Positions 60,103 through 64,000 of a stretch of 64,000 nt of DNA are shown piece after piece. The DNA is from Flavobacteriaceae bacterium UBA3356 (GTDB taxonomy: Bacteria > Bacteroidota > Bacteroidia > Flavobacteriales > Flavobacteriaceae), in the NCBI GenBank assembly GCA_002360635.1, contig DEQW01000001.1:622036-686035 (forward strand), read 5' to 3'. Numbering within the stretch: position 1 is the first letter of the stretch; every line of letters starts with the position of its first letter. The position numbers and the translations under genes were made by a program. The notes under the pieces were generated by a model, which ran no database searches, was not told where the DNA came from, and worked only from the letters and a program-made list of their open reading frames with translations.

Positions 60103-60785
60103 TTATCACTTGTTTCTTGTAAAGTAAAAGTACCATAATAACGCATTTGTTTTACAATCCAACTCTTTCTTTTTTCAATATATGTTGAAGCCGGTGAAGC
60201 TTTGTAATTTCTAGGGTTTGGTAATATAGCAGCTATTGCAGCGGCCTCATATTGTGATAAATTTTTAGCGCTTTTATTAAACCAATATTGTGCTGCGGCT
60301 TCTGCTCCATAAACGCCATTACCCATTTCAATACTATTTAGGTACACTTCCATTATACGTTCTTTGCTCCAAATAGTTTCGATTAAAAACGTAAAATAAA
60401 CCTCCATGCCTTTTCTGAACCAACTACGGTCTGGCCAAAGAAAAACATTTTTTGCTGTTTGTTGAGAAATGGTACTGGCTCCTCGTAGTTTTTTTCCTGC
60501 TTTATTCTTTTCGTAGGCTTTTTCAATGGCATCGTAATCAAAACCATTATGTTTCATAAAGTTTTGATCTTCAGAACAAATAACAGCCAATTGCAAATAA
60601 GTTGAAATATCGTCAACGGATCTCCATTGATGTCTTGTTTGGTAATTTTCGTCCCAGTTATAAGCTCGAATTGCCATTAAAGGAGTATATGGAACTGGTA
60701 CAAATTTATAAGCAACCACCCACAGAACGCTGATAACGATAAACCAGACCAATGCTTTAAAAATAAATTTGAAGAACCGTTTCAT
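60099..60785 (-). CDS. mtgA: Monofunctional peptidoglycan glycosyltransferase
   Basis: This 228-residue GT51 enzyme polymerises lipid II into glycan strands. An N-terminal membrane anchor (FKALVWFIVISVLWVVAYKF) is followed by the catalytic Glu in CSEDQNFMKHNGFD, then LRGASTISQQTAKNVFLW, KERIMEVYLNSIEMGNGVYG and the motif AAAIAAILPNPRNY. There is no transpeptidase domain. It overlaps the GreA-like gene by 4 bp. Confidence 0.94.
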   Translation of the reverse strand: MKRFFKFIFKALVWFIVISVLWVVAYKFVPVPYTPLMAIRAYNWDENYQTRHQWRSVDDISTYLQLAVICSEDQNFMKHNGFDYDAIEKAYEKNKAGKKLRGASTISQQTAKNVFLWPDRSWFRKGMEVYFTFLIETIWSKERIMEVYLNSIEMGNGVYGAEAAAQYWFNKSAKNLSQYEAAAIAAILPNPRNYKASPASTYIEKRKSWIVKQMRYYGTFTLQETSDK

Positions 60786-60850
60786 TTAAATACTAAATTT
60801 TCTCGTATCAATAGTAATCCTTTTTCTTTAACCAATTGACAAAATAGCCT

Positions 60851-60858
60851 TAATTTTG
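60851..60858 (+). promoter_or_regulatory. Candidate promoter -7 box of the YcxB-like gene
   Basis: TAATTTTG matches TAnnTTTG and lies only 5 bp before the ATG at 60864, so a transcript from it would have essentially no leader. Confidence 0.4.
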
Positions 60859-60863
60859 ATAGT

Positions 60864-61403
60864 ATGAAGTTATCCTTTATTTTACAAGAAAAAGATTATT
60901 TGCTACACCAGCTTTATTATTTTAAAACAAAAGAGTCCACCAAAAAGGACAGCAGAAAAGCTTGGTTTGTAGCATTTTTAGGGATATTTTTAATTGTGTT
61001 ATTAATTTATCTTTTAGGTGACACGGCAACATTGTATTTCTCAATAGCTCTGTCTATTCCCCTATTAATCCTTTTTCCTTTTTATCATAAATACCGCCTT
61101 AAAAAAATTAATCATAGAACGGTAAAAGAGGTACATAAAACCAAATTTAACAAAAAAACAGAGCTTTTTTTTGATGAAAATCACGTATTAATTTCTTCCC
61201 CTACAGGCGAATCAAAACTATCATATAAGGTTCTTGAAAAAATAGTAGAGATAAGCAACTACTATTTTATCATATTTAGTTCGGGAATGCATTTGATTAT
61301 TCCTAAAGATCAAGTAAACACCGATAATGTTGATGAAAAATTAAAGCAATTAACTATTAGGGGAAATGCTGAATTTTCTAGGGAATTGGACTGGAAATGG
61401 TGA
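60864..61403 (+). CDS. YcxB-like membrane protein
   Basis: This 179-residue protein has two adjacent membrane helices (about residues 33-75: AWFVAFLGIFLIVLLIYLL and TLYFSIALSIPLLILFPF) and a C-terminal soluble beta-rich domain (TELFFDENHVLISSPTGESKLSYKVLEKIVEISNYYFIIFSS) typical of YcxB-like C-terminal domains. The function is unknown; Bacillus YcxB is also uncharacterised. It is convergent with the oxidoreductase gene, 6 bp away. Confidence 0.8.
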   Translation: MKLSFILQEKDYLLHQLYYFKTKESTKKDSRKAWFVAFLGIFLIVLLIYLLGDTATLYFSIALSIPLLILFPFYHKYRLKKINHRTVKEVHKTKFNKKTELFFDENHVLISSPTGESKLSYKVLEKIVEISNYYFIIFSSGMHLIIPKDQVNTDNVDEKLKQLTIRGNAEFSRELDWKW

Positions 61404-61409
61404 TAAAAA

Positions 61410-62531
61410 TTATCCGCTGGCCAATTTAGCCAAATTATTGCCAATTGCACTTCCAATAGCCACGCCCATGCCACCAAGACGTACTCCACAAAATATGTTT
61501 GAGGAGAGTTGTTTTACAATCGGTTTTTTCTGTTTTCCCACACCCATAATTCCGCTCCAACGTTTATCAATTTCAAATGTAGTTTCAGGTAAAATGGTAG
61601 TTTGTAACAATTCTTCCAACCTGTTTTGAATTTGTTCCGTAGTTATCATTTTAGTGGTTTCTTCACCTTTAAAATCAAGGTTTCTTCCGCCACCAATAAG
61701 AATCCGGTTATCAATATTTCTGAAATAATAATAACCTTTATCTAGATGAAACGTTCCTTTAATAGGTAAGTTTTCAATGGGTTTGGTAATTAAAACTTGA
61801 GCGCGTGCCGGTTTTACTTCTTCATCCAATAACTCTTTGGCGAATCCATTGGTGGCAATACATACTTTCTTTGCTTTAACTTCTACTGCATTGTTAAGCT
61901 GAAAGGAAACTGAATTATTTTCTTGAGATAGCGATGTAACTTCAGCACAATTTAAAACGGTAATTCCAGCTTTGTAGGTTTTCTGAAGCAAGGCATGCAC
62001 CATCTTTCCAGTGTCTATTTGCCCTTCAAATTTATTGAATATAAGCTGCGGCTGAATTTTTTTAAACTGAAATTTATTTTCGACAATTGAAAAAACATTA
62101 TCGTCAAAAATGGGGTACAGTAATTGGTTTATGTATTCTAATTTTGAACGACAGTGGTCAAATAATTCGCTATCTTCTTCAGTAAATAGCTCATATCCTC
62201 CGTATTTTTTAAATTGGAGCTGTTCGTCACCAATATTCGCCCGAAGCAATTGCAAGCCTTCTAACCGCTCTTTTACTAAAGTTATGACTTCTTCTTCGGA
62301 ATGAGTTGAAAGATCGTCCAGTATTTCTGAAAGGCTTCCAAAACAAGCAAAACCAGCATTTTTAGTACTGGCACCGCTGGGTAACATCCCTTTTTCAAAA
62401 ACAGTGACGTTTGCAGTTGGATGTTTCTTTTTAAGTGTCAATGCACAGTTAAGTCCCACCAATCCGCTGCCAATAACAGCAAAATCTATATCCTGAAGCC
62501 AAGATGTATGTTCCCAATAGGAAAAGTTCAT
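61410..62531 (-). CDS. FAD-dependent oxidoreductase, DAO family
   Basis: This 373-residue flavoenzyme has the FAD-binding GxGxxG motif VIGSGLVGLNCALTLKKKHP near the N terminus, followed by FEKGMLPSGASTKNAGFACFG. The C-terminal motif is FCGVRLGGMGVAIGSAIG. The pattern matches D-amino-acid oxidase/glycine oxidase-type enzymes. The substrate is unknown. There is no signal peptide. No thiamine or amino-acid genes are nearby that would suggest a role. Confidence 0.86.
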   Translation of the reverse strand: MNFSYWEHTSWLQDIDFAVIGSGLVGLNCALTLKKKHPTANVTVFEKGMLPSGASTKNAGFACFGSLSEILDDLSTHSEEEVITLVKERLEGLQLLRANIGDEQLQFKKYGGYELFTEEDSELFDHCRSKLEYINQLLYPIFDDNVFSIVENKFQFKKIQPQLIFNKFEGQIDTGKMVHALLQKTYKAGITVLNCAEVTSLSQENNSVSFQLNNAVEVKAKKVCIATNGFAKELLDEEVKPARAQVLITKPIENLPIKGTFHLDKGYYYFRNIDNRILIGGGRNLDFKGEETTKMITTEQIQNRLEELLQTTILPETTFEIDKRWSGIMGVGKQKKPIVKQLSSNIFCGVRLGGMGVAIGSAIGNNLAKLASG

Positions 62532-62555
62532 ATTTCGGTTTTAGTAAATTTCAAT

Positions 62556-62609
62556 AAAAAAAGCATCAACCTCCAAAGAAATTAAATCTTTCTGGAACTT
62601 GATGCTTTT
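62556..62609 (-). terminator. Terminator after accC
   Basis: AAAAGCATCAA (62559-62569) pairs with TTGATGCTTTT (62599-62609), with additional AAAGA/TCTTT pairing inside the loop. On the minus strand a T-run follows. It lies 19 bp beyond the accC stop. Confidence 0.75.
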
Positions 62610-62627
62610 AACTTGGCATATAAGTTT

Positions 62628-63983
62628 CTATTCTTCCTCTTCTGGTTCGTTCATTTTAAAATCGTCCATAAAAGCGGTAGTGTAGTTTCCGCTTACGTAA
62701 GCTGGGTCGTCCATTAATTGTCTATGAAAAGGGATTGTTGTTTTTATTCCTTCAATAACAAATTCATCTAATGCACGTTTCATTTTACTAATTGCTTCTT
62801 CTCTTGTTTGCGCTGTAGTAATAAGCTTCGCTATCATAGAATCGTAATTAGGCGGAATGCTATATCCTGCATAAACATGGGTGTCTAAGCGAACTCCGTG
62901 ACCTCCTGGGGCGTGCAAGACTTGTATTTTCCCGGGGGAAGGCCTAAAATTGTTATAAGGGTCTTCGGCATTAATTCTACATTCTATAGAGTGCAATTGC
63001 GGTAAATAGTTTTTACCTGAAATTGGAACACCGGCGGCAACCAATATCTGCTCGCGGATTAAATCGTAATCTACCACTTGTTCGGTAATTGGGTGTTCTA
63101 CTTGAATACGGGTGTTCATTTCCATAAAGTAGAATTTACGGTGTTTATCTACCAAAAATTCTACCGTACCGGCACCTTCGTACTTAATAAATTCTGCAGC
63201 TTTTACGGCAGCTTTACCCATCTCGTCCCGTAACTTTTTAGTCATAAACGGGCTTGGGGTTTCTTCTGTCAGTTTTTGGTGACGACGTTGTATGGAGCAG
63301 TCGCGTTCACTTAAATGACAAGCTTTACCTTTGCTATCTCCTACAATTTGTATTTCAATATGACGTGGCTCCTCAATGAGTTTTTCCATGTACATATCGT
63401 CATTTCCAAATGCAGCTTTACTTTCTTGGCGGGCTGATTCCCAAGCAGCTTCAAGATCTTCTTCTTTCCAAACGGCGCGCATTCCTTTTCCTCCACCCCC
63501 GGCACTTGCTTTAAGCATAACTGGATAACCGGTTTCTTTGGCAATCTTTTTACAGGCTTTAAAATCTGGAATAACACCTTCACTTCCCGGAACACAAGGC
63601 ACACCTGCTTCGCGCATGGTTGCTTTGGCTCTTGCTTTGTTCCCCATCCGGTCAATCATATCTGGAGAGGCACCAATAAACTTAAAGCCGTGCTCTTCAC
63701 ATATTTTTGAAAACTTTGAGTTTTCAGATAAAAAACCATATCCTGGGTGAATGGCGTCGGCGTTGGTGATTTCGGCAGCCGAAATAACATTCGAAATTTT
63801 TAAATAGCTTTCATTACTTGGGGCAGGGCCTATACAAACAGCTTCATCTGCAAAGCGTACGTGAAGACTTTCTTCATCTGCTTTACTGTAAACCGCAACG
63901 GTTTTAATGCCCATCTCGCGGCAGGTACGGATAATACGAAGTGCTATCTCTCCCCTATTGGCAATCAATATTTTTTTAAACAT
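62628..63983 (-). CDS. accC: Acetyl-CoA carboxylase, biotin carboxylase subunit
   Basis: This 451-residue ATP-grasp enzyme carboxylates biotin on the carrier protein in the first step of fatty-acid synthesis. The N terminus KKILIANRGEIALRIIRTCREMG, YPVMLKASAGGGGKGMR (ATP grasp), EEPRHIEIQIVGD, FYFMEMNTRIQVEHPITEQV and CRINAEDP are all present. The C-terminal extension ends in an acidic tail. accB would be expected just beyond the right edge on the same strand, which cannot be seen. Confidence 0.95.
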   Translation of the reverse strand: MFKKILIANRGEIALRIIRTCREMGIKTVAVYSKADEESLHVRFADEAVCIGPAPSNESYLKISNVISAAEITNADAIHPGYGFLSENSKFSKICEEHGFKFIGASPDMIDRMGNKARAKATMREAGVPCVPGSEGVIPDFKACKKIAKETGYPVMLKASAGGGGKGMRAVWKEEDLEAAWESARQESKAAFGNDDMYMEKLIEEPRHIEIQIVGDSKGKACHLSERDCSIQRRHQKLTEETPSPFMTKKLRDEMGKAAVKAAEFIKYEGAGTVEFLVDKHRKFYFMEMNTRIQVEHPITEQVVDYDLIREQILVAAGVPISGKNYLPQLHSIECRINAEDPYNNFRPSPGKIQVLHAPGGHGVRLDTHVYAGYSIPPNYDSMIAKLITTAQTREEAISKMKRALDEFVIEGIKTTIPFHRQLMDDPAYVSGNYTTAFMDDFKMNEPEEEE

Positions 63984-64000
63984 AACTTTCTGAAATTAAC

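Overview
The window is a stretch of chromosome from a member of the Bacteroidetes, most likely a marine Flavobacteriaceae. The DNA is AT-rich. Many intergenic regions carry the phylum's -7 element TAnnTTTG, Shine-Dalgarno sequences are weak, and several genes appear to start at TTG. Lineage markers are a protein with a type IX secretion (T9SS) sorting tail, an OmpA protein with thrombospondin type-3 repeats, an IPExxxVDY-family protein, a viroplasmin/RNase H protein, a 632-residue PurF-like protein and YwqK/MORN-like lipoproteins. I cannot name the genus from sequence alone. Most of the window is ordinary core genome.

Region by region. 1-5850: the 3' part of a bacterial alpha-2-macroglobulin gene and pbpC, separated by a repeat-bounded DUF559 endonuclease-like gene. 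5900-12220: a GbsR/MarR-like regulator and a complete tripartite RND efflux pump, preceded by a perfect operator-like palindrome at the promoter and closed by a terminator. 12231-16420: a TetR regulator, an overlapping minus-strand trio (NAD(P)-binding protein, CYTH protein, YciI-like lipoprotein), dinB and an SH3 lipoprotein. 16466-20688: a minus-strand cluster acpP-fabF-rnc-IPExxxVDY-pyk. 20865-25055: purN, RNase H, a PfkB kinase and a long PurF-like amidotransferase. 25056-26256: a gene-poor island holding two near-identical predicted small RNA genes that flank a small minus-strand gene. 26257-36595: superoxide dismutase, AddA-like helicase-nuclease, kbl, ompA, AddB-like nuclease and an alpha/beta hydrolase. 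36600-36830: tRNA-Ala(GGC) on the minus strand, with a detached 18-bp copy of its 3' end nearby. 36906-47758: GNAT, MATE, a 32-residue membrane protein, a 2OG-Fe(II) oxygenase, queD, lpxH, recJ, a T9SS cargo protein, an AhpD-like protein, rsmI and a coiled-coil protein. 47860-53966: tdk, alr, mscL, asd, DoxX and a prolyl oligopeptidase. 54044-63983: a lone ABC ATPase, a small exported protein with an apparent frameshift in its signal peptide, two oxidoreductases, a FUSC membrane protein, a GreA-like protein, mtgA, a YcxB-like protein, a DAO-family oxidoreductase and accC.

Functional links. The A2M/PBP1C pair suggests periplasmic defence coupled to wall repair, and mtgA adds a second glycosyltransferase. 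The RND operon looks autoregulated by its own first gene. The AddA-like and AddB-like proteins probably form one double-strand-break nuclease although kbl and ompA lie between them. The acpP-pyk cluster joins fatty-acid synthesis, RNA processing and glycolysis, and accC at the right edge returns to fatty-acid synthesis. The least explained parts are the twin small RNA island, the repeat-bounded DUF559 cassette, the tRNA 3'-end duplication and the homopolymer frameshift.
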